In this document: positions 21,360 to 32,515 of the stretch, piece by piece
Numbering within the stretch: the first letter of the stretch is position 1
Layout of the letters: every line of letters begins with the position of its first letter
Source of the DNA: Gonocerus acuteangulatus
Lineage: Eukaryota; Arthropoda; Insecta; Hemiptera; Coreidae
Reading direction: 5' to 3'
DNA: 64,000 bases
Assembly: GCA_946811695.1 (NCBI GenBank)
Contig: OX328131.1
Span: forward strand, 14,534,289 to 14,598,288
The notes under the pieces: generated by a model
Seen by the model: the letters and a program-made list of their open reading frames with translations, nothing else
Told to the model about the DNA's origin: nothing
Databases searched by the model: none
Made by a program: the position numbers and the translations under genes

Positions 21360-22640
21360 GTATATAAATTTGAATGCAAGCCGGCTGCAATCCCTTTTGG
21401 CATCAGAAGTCACTTACTCGTGGCTGCTAAATCACGAATGATTCATTCTAAAGGACGTCTGTTGTGCAAAGAGATCGAAATTAGGAACTAGTTTGAAAAA
21501 TTGTTGAGCAATGTTTAGAGCCAGATGTAAGGCCACTCCCACACTCCATTTTTTCGCAGTGTATTCATTATTTGATTTTTGTTAAAATATTTTGTGTATC
21601 ATAAGGAGTTTTAGAGAATTTTTAATTAACCCTTTTGATATAAATAAGGGAGTATTAGTCAATGAAAGTCCGATATTAGAGGTAGTTACACATTATTGGC
21701 TGCTAGATCACAAATGATGCGTTCAAAAAGACGTTGTTTGTGCAAAGAGGTCGAAATTAGGAACTAGGGTGGGAAAGTGATGTTGAGCAAAGCTCAGGTC
21801 AAGATAAAAGGCGACGAAGATATACTAATTATTATTTGATTGTTGTTAAAGTATTTTGAGTACAATAAAGACCTTGGGAAAATGTTTAATAAAACAGTTT
21901 CATCATTTTGATATAAATATGGGAGTCTTAGTGGTTATAAATTTCAAAGCAGCCCATATAAATCCATTTTTGCTTAAAAGAAAAATACAGAATCCAATTT
22001 TAGAGGTAGTTGCTCATTCCTGGCTGCTAAATCGCAGAATGATTCATTCTAAAGGACGTCGGCGGTGCAAAGAGGTCGAAATTAGGAACTAGGGTGAGAT
22101 AGTGACGTCAAGCAAAGCTCAGGGAAAGGATAAAATGCGACGAAGATATAATTATTATTTGATTTTTGTTAACATATTTTTTGTACGATAAAGATCTTTA
22201 GACAATGTTTAATAAACCTTAACCAGTTCCTTCATTTTGATATAAATAAGAGAATAGTGGATATAAACAATGCAAGCCAGCTACAATCCCTTTTGGTGTG
22301 TAGGAAAAATACAGAATCTGATTCTTGATGTGGTTAATCATTCTTGTGCGGTAAATCGCGAATGATTCATTCAAAAGGAGGCCGTCGGTGCAAAGAGGTC
22401 GAAATTAGGAGCTAGGGTGAGAAAGTGGTGTTGAGCAAAGCTCAGGGCAAGGATAAAAGTCGACGAAGATATAATTATTATTTGATTTTTGTTAAAATGC
22501 AATCCCTTTTGGCATCAGTAGTTACTTACTCGTGGTTGCTAAATCGCGAATGATTCATTCAAAAGGACGCCTTCGGTGCAAAGAGGTCGAAATTAGGAAC
22601 TAGGGTGAGAAAGTGGTGTTGAGCAATGCCCAGGGATCCG
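21360..22640. repeat. Irregular tandem array, about 190-325-bp units, five copies
   Basis: The block GAGGTCGAAATTAGGAACTA (with small changes) recurs near 21475, 21751, 22076, 22399 and 22587. Around it recur ATGATTCATTC, GTTGAGCAA(A/T)G(C/T)(T/C)CAG, AAGGATAAAA and TTTTGATATAAATA. Spacing varies through internal deletions. No similarity to other families in the window; origin unknown. Confidence 0.8.
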
Positions 22641-22689
22641 ACTCCCACACTCTATCGTTTCGCAGTATATCATAAGGCGTACGATTTGT

Positions 22690-23190
22690 CAAACGGCCAG
22701 ATATAGGGTTTATTATTTAAATATATTCCATTGCGTGGGAGGTAATGTGCGCTTCACATCGCATCTAATCATAACCTGAGGGAGCTCCCTCCTTCTTGGT
22801 AGGTACTTCGTTCTCCCAAAGAGGTTTTTTTTCTTTTCTTTTCGCCGTCGCTGAAACACGACTACCTTCTCATTTTCTTATTTCTTATTACCGTCTATGG
22901 TGACTACTTGTGAAGTTTTTTTTTTTTCTTTTTAGATTTATGGTGTTGACTATGCCACAATTCTTTATGCTTTCTCCTTTCATATAGTATTCAGCGAGTC
23001 TGCAACTGGAATAAAATATGCTCCACTAAACTATATTTCGCATATTTGGTACAATAATGCCGTTCCGTTAATAATTTATTAACGTCCTTTCATTATACAC
23101 ATAATGACCAAAACCCATTGCTTTTGGCACCTTTAGCACTCCAAAATATAGATCTGAAGTTTTTATTTCTTAATAATAATAACAGCCGTA
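22690..23190. other. Intron DNA, nothing recognised
   Basis: Mixed AT-rich sequence without clear frames or shared repeats. Confidence 0.35.
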
Positions 23191-23194
23191 TAGT

Positions 23195-23375
23195 AGGCTT
23201 CCCTCGGTCCAGTGGCTAACCCCATGAATTCTCATGCGGGAGATGTTGGTTCAGGTCCCGCCTGCAGCAAGCTGAGTTTTGTTTTAATTTTATTGCACGT
23301 TATGGATGTTTGGTAAGAGTGTCAACCTATAAATAGCCCGGCGCAAATGGCCTATAGTCCGCCCGCAAATAAAAG
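23195..23375 (+). mobile_element. tRNA-headed SINE (S5) with S4-like body
   Basis: The head CTTCCCTCGGTCCAGTGGC, with CGGGAGATGTTGGTTCAGGT, is tRNA-like. The body has GTGTCAACCTATAAATAGCC and CGGCGCAAATGGCC, the same body as the 5S SINEs. So it is a tRNA-headed member of the family that shares S4's 3' part. Confidence 0.75.
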
Positions 23376-23905
23376 AACAGTAAGGGCGTGGCTGGAGGGG
23401 AGCTAGGCCTTCCCACACATGGGCTGGATGCAGCGCGTGCGCACTACTTGTTTCGTTTGTTTACGGGTGGACTATAGATGAAAAAAAAAACAGTATTGTT
23501 CAATAGTTTTTACGATTATTATTTTAAATCCATCTGGATATTACTGTGCCCAATTGGCAATAACCGACGCTTCGCCAGGTGTTCTTCCGGCTTCCTCAGG
23601 GCTTTTTCTAAAAACGATGATAGGTTTCATCCCGGGCCTTATTTATACCTAGTATGGGTCGTATATGGACTTTCCAGCCTCTGATAGGTCGATCCTTCCC
23701 GCTTTGTTGGATTCTGTGCAGACAATCAAATCATCTATCTTCCTTGGGATGACGGATGTCCAAAATTTACTTAAGTCTGTAGCCATCGTTTCTGTTGAAA
23801 TTCTGGAGATATTTAACAATGTCTATGGCTTCTCGAATAATTCATTCCCGTATGTTAGATGCCTTTACGAGGACTGTAGTTTTAACAATCTCTATAGGGT
23901 AATTT

Positions 23906-24148
23906 GAAGGGGTCGGGGTAAAATAGTACCAAGCAACATTTTTAACAAAATTTAACTGTAGCTGCAATAAGGGAATATCAGCCTATGATGAAAATACTAC
24001 TAAAATATTACTACAAGCTCTGTATGATACTTAATGTTGTTTCCCCTAACAATTTCAACTTATATTCCTACATAATATCCAACATATAGCAGCTAATGTT
24101 AAGTTTTGTTAAAAATGTTACTTGGCACTATTTTGTCTCGACCCCTTC
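23906..24148. mobile_element. MITE M2, copy 2
   Basis: TIRs GAAGGGGTCGGGGTAAAATA and TATTTTGTCTCGACCCCTTC with the same internal blocks as the copy at 10747 (CAACATTTTTAACAAA, CTACATAATATCCAACATAT). Confidence 0.85.
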
Positions 24149-24239
24149 ATTTCTGGCAATGAAGTGTCCTGCAACCATGTTCATCATACATATGTTGTGC
24201 ATTGGACATTTTAAGGGACATTATTATACTACAGGGATA

Positions 24240-24430
24240 CGTATATATATATATACTGGTATACCATATTGGTATCAGTACTCACTCTGTAAATTATTTC
24301 TTATTGCCCTGATGAAAGCTTGGAATTCCAGCATAAAAACAGATTTTATTTTAAAATTTAGTTTTAAAAACGATCTTGACCAAACCTCGACTATTTCCTC
24401 GCTGGCTAATATTAAAGAATTCTTATTTTA
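24240..24430 (+). mobile_element. Relic of second hammerhead-bearing family
   Basis: A TA-rich run is followed by GCCCTGATGAAAGCTTGGAA, TTCCAGC, then a T-rich tail and CCAAACCTCGACTATTTCCT. The order matches the better copy at 31800-32040. The GAAACGTC part is lost. Confidence 0.5.
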
Positions 24431-24439
24431 GCCAAAGCG

Positions 24440-24930
24440 GAATTATTTCTTCCGTTCGTGTTTTCAATTATACGTTCGTTTAATTATTAGGTAGCGGATA
24501 AAAATTAAGGCCTGGCGACTGTAATGGTACACGAGGGTGTTGTTTATGTTCGGTTAGGCCGTAACCTTATACCCATAAATAGTGTTGGTAGTTAGATGAG
24601 GTGGTTAGAGAGCTGGCGAAGGAGTTAGCCGGCAATAAATGGTTTTATAGCCATTCCTCTGAGAGATGGATTTTAAAGCGATTAATGGCGAATATGAGGG
24701 CTATGATTAGTGTTGAGCAGTGATTTTAGTACTTTTATTTCGAAGGGAAGAAGGACGGGGGGCCTTTGAACTCTTACTGCATGGTAGTGGTGCATTTGGT
24801 ATGGCATTTTCTTTAACTTTGTGGTTTTCTAAGGCAATATGGAATATGATCTGTCAGCAGAAAGGTAACTCGACCAAAAAGGTCTATAAGATGCAAACAG
24901 TCAGCCTTCGAGGTCATAAGAAGTCAAGAA
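24440..24930. other. Intron DNA, possible decayed retroelement
   Basis: Short plus-strand frames are present. Nothing is clear enough to assign. Confidence 0.25.
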
Positions 24931-24934
24931 ATAA

Positions 24935-25300
24935 TTGGTTTCCGGCTGAGAAAGCAGCCATCTTCAGCTAAAAACTAACTGAACAAGGCTGCCCAAAAGC
25001 AAGCCAAATCGTTCTAAATATCGTTTTTTTTACGAATATCTGATTGTTGTACTTAGCCAAATCCCAAATATTCTTTCTTATCTTTCTTATCTTATTGATT
25101 TCTTATCACCTCTCCCGCTAAATCTCTGCATCTCATTATAGTTTGGAAGTTTATTGGATGCATTTACCTCATGGTCCCGGTATCTTTGTTCTTACTCCGC
25201 CCTCTAGTCTTTTATTGCTGAAGGCAATGGCGAAATGTCAAAATTATAGATTTTTCCAAAAATCTGACTGTTCTTCTTAGCGGAAAAGTCTTCTGGATCA
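24935..25300. mobile_element. PLE-type tail relics
   Basis: Pieces of the palindromic family: GCAGCCATCTTCAGCTAAAA (reversed arm), TTAGCCAAATCCCAAAT, TTATCACCTC, and a second piece near 25210 with TTGCTGAAGGCAATGGC and AAAATCTGACTGTTCTTCTT. All ribozyme cores are mutated. Confidence 0.45.
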
Positions 25301-26440
25301 ACAGCCTAGTGTCTTTAATAAATCCTTTGAGGTGACAACCTCATTTTCCTTTTTATCCACCCACCCAAAGTGCTGGAACCTATTTGAGTGTTACACTGTG
25401 GCAGATAACTTAAGCAGGAGTTTTCCCCTATCCTGCATAATTATGGGTTGGTACATAATTGTAATTTACAAAGATAAACTAATTTTTATTAATAATATAT
25501 CTAATTTTAAAATTTGTGTACTGGTGAACAATAACGATGAAATAATATAAAGGTTCAATATTGCAGGGACTGAGAGAATTTAATGCTGGGTTAAGATGGA
25601 AGGCGACTGCTTTGACCGCAGGATTTTCATGATTTTTCTAGCTATTTTAAGGAGAGACAGAGTCTCAAAGGGAATGTCCACAAGCTCGGTAACCAGACGC
25701 ATCAGGAGGTTTTGAAGCGCTGCCGTTTTCATTGCTTCTAACTTAACGAGCGCTAAGTTAAGAGTTGTCAAGCTCAGTAGCAATATGAAATAATTTTGGC
25801 TACAAATATTTGCCAAGAAAACTGCTCACCAATGAAAGCCTTGTAAAAGGCTTTGGTGGACACATCCCATTCTTCTTTGACCGAATATCTTTCGGTAGTT
25901 TAAGAGGCCTTCTATAATCACAGATTATTGTATCAACGTTACAACTACGACTACTGATATGAACGACGCTTTCCGTATTATGTGTGTAGATTTCACAATT
26001 TTGCAAGAATTTTGAACGCAACCTACGACGTTAAAACCAACGGCCCGACGCAAGCGCGTGCGTTAGCAACGCCCCTAAAACGCTCTTTTGAATGGCATCA
26101 GAGATGTTTTATGATGGGGAAAAAATATAAAAGAAACTTAAGCTTTAGAGAGGAATCATGAATCTAACTTTACATGTAAGGAGTTTCTTGAGGAAGGAAA
26201 CACTGCTCTTGTTGGCGAACTCAACATATATGGACTCTTTTCGTTTTTAGTGAGTCATGTTTTAAAAAAAGAGTATTTTTTTTTTATTTTCATGTGCTAA
26301 TTACAGGGTGCTTATACAAAATGATCGTTTAGAAACTCTTTTGCCACTAAATACTGTTAGAAGGGTAATAAATCAGTGCAGAATTTTGATGAAGATTAAG
26401 TGAAAAAGAACCCAATACGGAAGATTAATGTGCGTTTATC
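25300..26440. other. Intron DNA, nothing recognised
   Basis: Frames of 60-80 codons on both strands without motifs. Mixed composition. Confidence 0.35.
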
Positions 26441-26760
26441 ACATTAAGGATTGGCCACATTCCTTTGAGTAAATCAATCCTTACACGTTGGACACCGTTT
26501 GAAACCAATTAGCAGGGCGCTCACCGTTAATTGCTCGAGGGGAACGGTACGAACTGATTGACGTTCAGCATCATCGGGAGACGGTTCGACGCCCGACGAC
26601 AGGTGCTCGGCTTAACGGGAGGCCAGGATCTCCCCCTATCTCGATCATCCGACGTGTACCGGTAAATCGCGGTAACGAGCTACCGGACTCCGAGATCCCG
26701 ATGGCCGATATCCCGAAAAGGCCGGCCGCACGAAAGCATTACATCTCCTGCCATTACGCG
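26440..26760. other. Non-repetitive GC-richer island in intron 2
   Basis: About 0.7-1 kb from exon 2. It holds the homeodomain-like sites CCAATTAGC and CCGTTAATTGC within 30 bp and several CG-rich blocks (CCCGACGACAGG, GGCCGGCCGC). It is not shared with other repeats in the window. It could be regulatory; conservation data are needed to say. Confidence 0.25.
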
Positions 26761-26899
26761 ATCCTTCTCGAAGCAGTAAAACCAATCCCATATATCACGG
26801 GGTATTGACTTGTTAGATATTATACTTGAAAACTGGCTACTCTGTTGCTCAAGAAATTGTGAATGGACCGGCCACATTTAGTGGCAATTATTACAAGAA

Positions 26900-27020
26900 A
26901 CCAGCTGGAACGAGTCTGTGTTTCGAGAACTGGCACTCCATTATGTGAGAAGGCTGTTTCTGTGGGGTTGCACAAGGCTGCGCTCTGAGACCATCCCTAC
27001 TTTTCGGGTACGACGTAGCA
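26900..27020 (+). pseudogene. Possible LINE reverse-transcriptase remnant
   Basis: Shifting frames give ERVCVSRTGTPLCEKAVSV and GVAQGCALRPSLLFGYD, resembling the GVPQGxxLxP motif of LINE reverse transcriptases. Very short and frameshifted. Confidence 0.4.
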
Positions 27021-27477
27021 TTTTGTCGGTTTTGTGCACTAATCATCTAACTTGCATTTGAATTGCAACATTTGTCCAAAAGCAACATTACTTGCATTTT
27101 ACAATAATTACTTCTCAAATCAGATGATCAGTCAGAAAGTAGGCGAGATAGATCTGTATATTAGAAATAAATTACCAGAAAAGATACAGCAGATTAATGA
27201 AGAGGTTAATACCGGTTGCTGCCAGGACAAGAGGTCAAAGTAACGGGTTGATACATCCATAAAACATGACAATCACAAAATTTGGCCACCACATCACCCA
27301 CAACCGTAGGACATTACTGCTACGCCTTAGCCGACCATCGGAGATTTTGACCGGACTATCTACATGGTGCCTCCCTCTCTAAAACGTCCATGATATTCAC
27401 CAAAAATACTCTACTGTCAAGAACGGTACTGAAACTTTATCATAGAGACACATGTAATACATTATCAAGATATTTAC

Positions 27478-27739
27478 CTGACTTGACAGAGCAATGTATA
27501 TGCGCCCTGGATTCGTAGTACACCCAGTCGAATCCAGCTTCGACAGCTAGCCTCGCCAACATGCCGTATTTGGACCTGTCCCTGTCGGATGTGGTGATGT
27601 CCACCGCGCGTCCTTCGTAGTGGAGGGAGTCCACGGCGTGGTATCCCTCTTCGTCCCAGCCTTCCGTCACTCGTAGCTTCACGCCGGGCCATTGGTTCAT
27701 CACAGATATCGCAAGGGTGTTCAGCTTCTCCATGCAATT
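27478..27739 (-). CDS. hh: hedgehog, exon 2: signalling (Hedge) domain
   Basis: Encodes 87 codons plus one base of the secreted morphogen domain. The sequence ([19 protein letters not shown] onward) shows near-invariant hedgehog blocks: [53 protein letters not shown] and HIHCSVKS. Zinc-site residues of the family are present (H of LHYEG, D of AVDITT, H of HIHC), and the nearby E of YYES is kept. The calcium-site segment reads TEGWDEEG, with E where vertebrate Sonic hedgehog has D. The length of 262 bp and phases 0/1 are the usual ones for this exon. Acceptor TTCTGTTTCAG, donor CAG|GTAAAT. The apparent ATG at 27733 is internal and is not a start. Confidence 0.97.
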
Positions 27740-27814
27740 CTGAAACAGAACGGAGGATCTTTAGCAAATACATGTAAACATGCCCAATATATACATAATA
27801 TTGGCAATTTTGAT

Positions 27815-28085
27815 ATAGTTGAGTTTTGGCTAAGAAAAACAGTCAGAACAACATATAATTTGGACGTTTACTGGACGCATTTGGTAGGGGCAAAAAAAAA
27901 AAAAATGGCATCTTTGGATCTTTAGTCTTCCTCCATATCATAGGCATTTATTGCTGAAGAAGCCTGCCAAAAGGTTCAAAATATAGTTTTTGTTTCTGAA
28001 AATCTGACTTTTCTCTGCCAAACCCTAATTATTCCTTGAATTCTTCACATCATTGCCAAGAAGTTCATGGAATCTGGCTAAGAAA
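27815..28085. mobile_element. PLE-type palindrome relic
   Basis: The left piece is GAGTTTTGGCTAAGAAAAAC with TTTGGACGTTTACTGG. The right piece is TTATTGCTGAAGAAGCCTGC, GAAAATCTGACTTTTCTC and TGCCAAACCCTAATTATTCC. The arrangement matches 58547-58885, but the cores are lost. Confidence 0.5.
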
Positions 28086-29130
28086 AAAACTTAAATTTTT
28101 GGAAAAAATCTATATTTTGGATGTTTCCATGAGTATAAAAATAAGTACAGCTGGTGAACTCTCCACGACAATGGTCACGTCATTAGTAAGGCTTATCTAC
28201 ATGGTATCAATCACATGTTTCAAATATCGAATAGACCAAACTTAAAATTCGATCATCCAGAAGAAGATAAGTCACAGAATTAATTTTTTTTTTTTTTTTT
28301 TTGTTTGTTATTAATTCAGGATTGGGCAAAAATGAACATGATCTACAAATAATAATAACAAAATGTTTTTTAATTTAGTGACTAATCTATATATGGATGG
28401 TTCAGAGCACAACTAGACCAAGTCATTTTTTGACATTTTATGCTGCAATGGGAATGAAGAGTATTACTAAAATAGCTCTTTTCAGTGCTACAGGAGACTA
28501 AGTCCTAACTTCATTATTTTCCCACTTGTAGCAGTTCTTGATACACATCTGGAAGTCATTCTTATTTGTTTTTAGAGCGCAAGTAAGCCAAGTCCAAGTT
28601 ATAAATATTTTATGAACAATGCTATACATAAATAATGTCAGTGTTTAAGTTCAAATATTTTTAAGACTTATACTGGTCAATAGAATTTATATATCGTCTC
28701 TGCAATAAATACGCATAATATTCATTTTCTGAAAACTGTATAATATGGACTTGGTCTAGTTGTACTCCGGTCCCTTCATATGTAAATATTTTAAACAGCT
28801 GATACCACGTAGGCCTTAGTTATGACTTTCCTCTGGGCTGTACTTAATTCTAGGTACTCCTGAAAAGCATTCTAGGGATGCGAAACACGTTTGAATAAAT
28901 TGAGTTTTGTGTTAATTTTAACATTCCGTCTGCACAAGAAGAAATTTGTTGAGATTTTGGGTCACTATTTATATCGACATGAAGAATCTTTTTCGATGAA
29001 TCTGCTAAAGCTTCTGTACCTCGAGATTAACAGATATTAAGTTTGAAAGAATCGCAGAATTTTCTTGTGTCTCTTAATTGAAACCTCATTTTAAAATAAC
29101 GTTTTTATTATTGCTTACTCTGTCCATTTT
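28085..29130. other. Intron DNA, nothing recognised
   Basis: AT-rich. Similar phrases (ACTAGACCAAGTC near 28410 and GACTTGGTCTAGTTGTACTC near 28748) suggest a poorly preserved inverted-repeat element spanning about 28400-28770. Confidence 0.35.
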
Positions 29131-29265
29131 TGTTTATAGCCCTGATGAAGGCATGAAATTCAAACTTGTTTGCATTGTAAAATGAAGTTCTATTAAGTAA
29201 CAAGATCAAACGCCGAAAATTTTCACGCTGGTTAATTTCTACGATCAACGATCTCTTCTTAATGA
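29130..29265 (+). mobile_element. Relic of second hammerhead-bearing family
   Basis: TTTATAGCCCTGATGAAGGC, then AAAATGAAGTTCTATTAAGT and ACGATCAACGATCTCTTCTT match the copy at 31900-32040. The second half of the core is mutated (no GAAACGTC). Confidence 0.55.
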
Positions 29266-29385
29266 AACTAATATTTTTTTATGGTATTTTTTTTATGTAC
29301 TGATTTTTCCCACGGTTTCCAAAATGCTTGATAACATTTTTTTTTTGTTTTTTTTAACAAATTTTGAGCTTAATCCCATTCTTTT

Positions 29386-29545
29386 AGCACTTTCCTCCGA
29401 AGGAAAGTAGCTATTGAGGTTGGACTCATGACGGAATTTTTGAAAAAAATTTTCAAATCTTTATCGATCCTACCTAGTAGACACCGAAAATGACCCCCGT
29501 TAAAATTTATATATATATATATATATATGCATATATATATATATA

Positions 29546-29608
<63 letters not shown>

Positions 29609-30661
29609 CTGTTAACACGATAGCGGCCAGAGTTTTTGTTTTTTCGTCACGAAACTTGGTATATAGCATTCAATTAGCAAACGATTGAACGAGTTCGTTA
29701 ACCACCAAAGTCGGTCCACCGGAAGGGGGGGTTTACCCCGAACCCAAAACACTAATTTGACTATGTCAGCCGTAATATTTGTTATATTTAAACGAAACTT
29801 GGTATTCGTAGTGTTAATATAGAGAGAAAAGTGAGATATAAAAATGAACTAAATCGGTTCATTAGAAGGGGGGGGGGGGTTTACTCCGGACCCACAATAC
29901 CAATTCGCCACTACCAGCCGTGATTTTTGGTATATTTCGATGAAACTCGGTATTTGTAGTGGTAATCCACAGGTAAATAACTGTTGTAAAAATAAACTAA
30001 ATCGGTTCATTAGGAGGGGGGGGGGTTTACTCCGGACCCACAATACCAATTCGCCACTACCAGCCGTGATTTTTGGTATATTTCGACGAAACTCGGTATT
30101 CGTAGTGGTAATCTACAGGTAAATATGTGTTGTAAAAATAAACTAAATCGGTTCATTAGAAGGGGGGTTTACTCTTGACCCAAATTCTTAATATACTCAT
30201 ACCGGTCGTAATTTCTGCTGTATAGTAACGAAACGCGGTATACGTCGTGGGTAACTCATGAGAAAGAAGTGTTGTAAAAATGAGCTGAATCGGTCAATCG
30301 GAAAGCGGGGGTTTAATTTGTAATATATTTGAATAGAAAAGCCCGTCAGACGTAGGTTCACAAAGCCGCCGCAAGGAGCGCTTTCTACCACTAGAGTGAC
30401 TATCCTGTTCCTGCGTTAGATCAAAATACGATAATATGAGTTTTTTTGTATTTATTACGTAGTGTAATAGGTACCATGTGTAAACATAACTCTGGAAGCA
30501 AATTATTAATTGATCAGTTACTCATTACAAATTTAAAAGAGAACTATTCATGTTTTTATTTTATTTATGTAGGATATTTTAAGCAAATTGTTCTGGAAAG
30601 CAATCTACACTACCCAAATTCTGAGGAAAGTGCTTAGTTATACAGCTCCTGCGTGACGGAC
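29386..30661 (+). mobile_element. AGCACT-ended repeat element, copy 2
   Basis: Same ends (AGCACTTTCCTCCGAAGG, GCGTGACGGAC) and internal order as copy 1: TATA tract (29506-29601), GTTAACACGATAGCGGCC, then tandem 143-bp units with G-runs and the terminal block CTACACTACCCAAATTCTGA. T-runs abut both ends. Confidence 0.85.
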
Positions 30662-30779
30662 TTTCTTAACCACTAGCTCGTTAAGAATAAAAACCCCATT
30701 TCGTGTAGAAATTATCTAAAATACGTCGATAATGATGAAATGGTAGCAAATAAAAAAAGAATAACAAATCAAATTAAAA

Positions 30780-30975
30780 TGTTTTTATTGGCTATTCCCC
30801 ACAAGGAAGATCGGCTACTTCCGACGCTCGGAGGCCACTTATCTGACGGATTTATAGTCCGAAATCAATTTGAAATCTAACGAGTTTAAAAGGCCGACAA
30901 ATTAAACATGTCGAACTGGTCCGTTGCATTTGCATTTTAATGGCGCGAAATTACAGCGGAGGTGAGGAGGAGCAA
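30780..30975. promoter_or_regulatory. Candidate hedgehog intronic enhancer
   Basis: Unique-looking sequence 3.1 kb upstream of exon 2. It has an octamer-like TGCATTTGCATTTTAATGG, TTTATAGTCCGAAATCAATT (Hox/Exd-like) and TTAAAAGGCCGACAAATTAA. It lies between repeats and is not itself repeated. The function is a guess from motif content. Confidence 0.2.
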
Positions 30976-31800
30976 AATGAAAAAAAAAAAAATGATAGGA
31001 GAGGGAGAGAGAAAAAAAAGCGTCAAACTGATTGGAATTTCGAACGCATCAGAAAGCTGTGGGAAGTACATTAGTAATGACGGGTCTTGGATTCATGGTT
31101 TCGCGGGTTTTTTTTTTTTTGTTTTTTTTTTTTTTTTACATTTTACCCGCGAGTTGTCTGGCATTAGCTAGGGTCTAGTCCAATTATGGGTACAAAACAA
31201 TTATATCCGGAATCCGATTGGTTGTTCTTGGAACAGGGAGGTATCCGTGGACTTGGTACTCTAATAAATCAGAACAAAAAGTTGTTTTATATTGATTTCT
31301 CTACAGATTGTAGTGAGCCGATATCTTCATTTCAGGTGATTTAAATTGAACTGATATAAATGTGTGAACACCAGGAAATGAAGATTTTATATTTAAATCC
31401 AAGGACCTCTAAATATTCACTCCATAAACAGAAGCAAAATTACTATAACTATTTGAAAATCTTCATTGCATAATGATATGCAGATTCGCCTAAGAAAAAA
31501 CAGTTAGATTTTCGGAAATATCTATATTTTGGAAGTTTAGGCATACTCTTTGGCAGCCTTCTTCCCTAAAAAAATAATTACACGCATATTATCAAAAACG
31601 ATTTTCAAAACAGTAAACGAAATTCTAGATCATGAAAAGAGGTTATAAAAATCATTTTTTTGAGTAAATAAACAGTTTCATACAGCAATTGGGGAGGACC
31701 CAAGAAAAATGGCACAAAATTTGATAATAAATTTATTGTTATTTTATTTATTGCTTTTATGTTTTTGTCTTTTTCCATATATGTATGTATGTATATATGT
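30976..31800. other. Intron DNA with a PLE-like relic
   Basis: Homopolymer tracts at 30980-31020 and 31110-31137. A reversed PLE-like piece lies at 31488-31570 (TTCGCCTAAGAAAAAACAGT, GGCAGCCTTCTTCCCTAAAA). Otherwise unassigned. Confidence 0.35.
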
Positions 31801-31819
31801 ATGTGTATTTGTGTATGTA

Positions 31820-31868
<49 letters not shown>

Positions 31869-32040
31869 TTCAGTATTACATCCGTCCTACTTGTTTTTTT
31901 ACAGCCCTGATGAAGGCTTGAAGTTCAAGCCGAAACGTCGGCACAATAAAACCATTTTTATGATAAAATGTAGTTTTATTAAGTAGCAGTGACCGAACCC
32001 CGACAATCCCTACCTTGCATCATCTACGGTCAACGATCTC
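31800..32040 (+). mobile_element. PLE-type terminal repeat, second family, best copy
   Basis: A TA microsatellite (31824-31862) is followed by an intact hammerhead motif, the tail ATGTAGTTTTATTAAGTAGC, AGTGACCGAACCCCGACAAT and CTACGGTCAACGATCTCCTC. Diverged copies of the same order lie near 24300, 29140, 40400 and 59090. Confidence 0.65.
31904..31942 (+). ncRNA. Hammerhead ribozyme motif, core intact
   Basis: Stem I GCC (31904-31906) pairs with GGC (31940-31942). The core CTGATGA at 31907-31913 is followed by an extra A. Stem II is GGCTTG/CAAGCC, then GAAACGTC at 31932-31939 with the expected GTC cleavage site. Stem III is the self-complementary ACGT only, so activity would need pairing of two RNAs, as described for PLE-associated variants with reduced stem III. 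Confidence 0.8.
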
Positions 32041-32515
32041 CTCTCAAAAAATTTGATAATTTGTTTTAAAATGAGGACCCCAGAGGTCAACTTAATCAAT
32101 ATTTTTATATTTTGAGGACAATGGAGCCAAATTATATTTAATACCAAATAGGATTTATAATAATTTTTTGGAGGGCATATTAAGTATAAAAAAAAACTTT
32201 TTTGCGTTGCGAATAAACATGCAAAAAGTTATGTATGAAACTACATTTTATAAAAATGTTTTTTGTTTTACTTCATACGGACATACAAAAACGTCGTATA
32301 CCCAATTTGCATTGGCTACAAAAAACAATATATATATATATAAACAAAAGTTATGAAGATGTTTTTATATATTAGTTGAGAAGAGTAGAAACTTTCAAAA
32401 TTTATATTTAAATTTAATGTAACTTTTCGGACTTCATTGTACTTTGTCAGGCAATATTGTAATTTCATTAATTTTATGGAATATTAGTAATAAATTACCA
32501 TAAATGAGGACCCCA
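32040..32515. other. Intron DNA with a partial MITE M3 end
   Basis: Near 32070, AATGAGGACCCCAGAGGTCA matches an M3 end without a partner. The rest is AT-rich. Confidence 0.4.

Larger units (their letters stand above)
11904..27477 (-). other. hh: hedgehog intron between the signalling and Hint exons
   Basis: The donor is CAG|GTAAAT at 27478/27477 and the acceptor is TTGTTACAG ending at 11904. The phase-1 position matches the conserved second intron of hedgehog genes. At 15.6 kb it is swollen by nested transposons and contains the 200-N gap, so the true length is uncertain. Confidence 0.9.

Noticed and set aside
27440..27733. Separate small gene starting at the ATG at 27733
   Set aside because: The ATG is internal to hedgehog exon 2; splice sites and phase on both sides fit the exon, and the frame past 27478 is intron.
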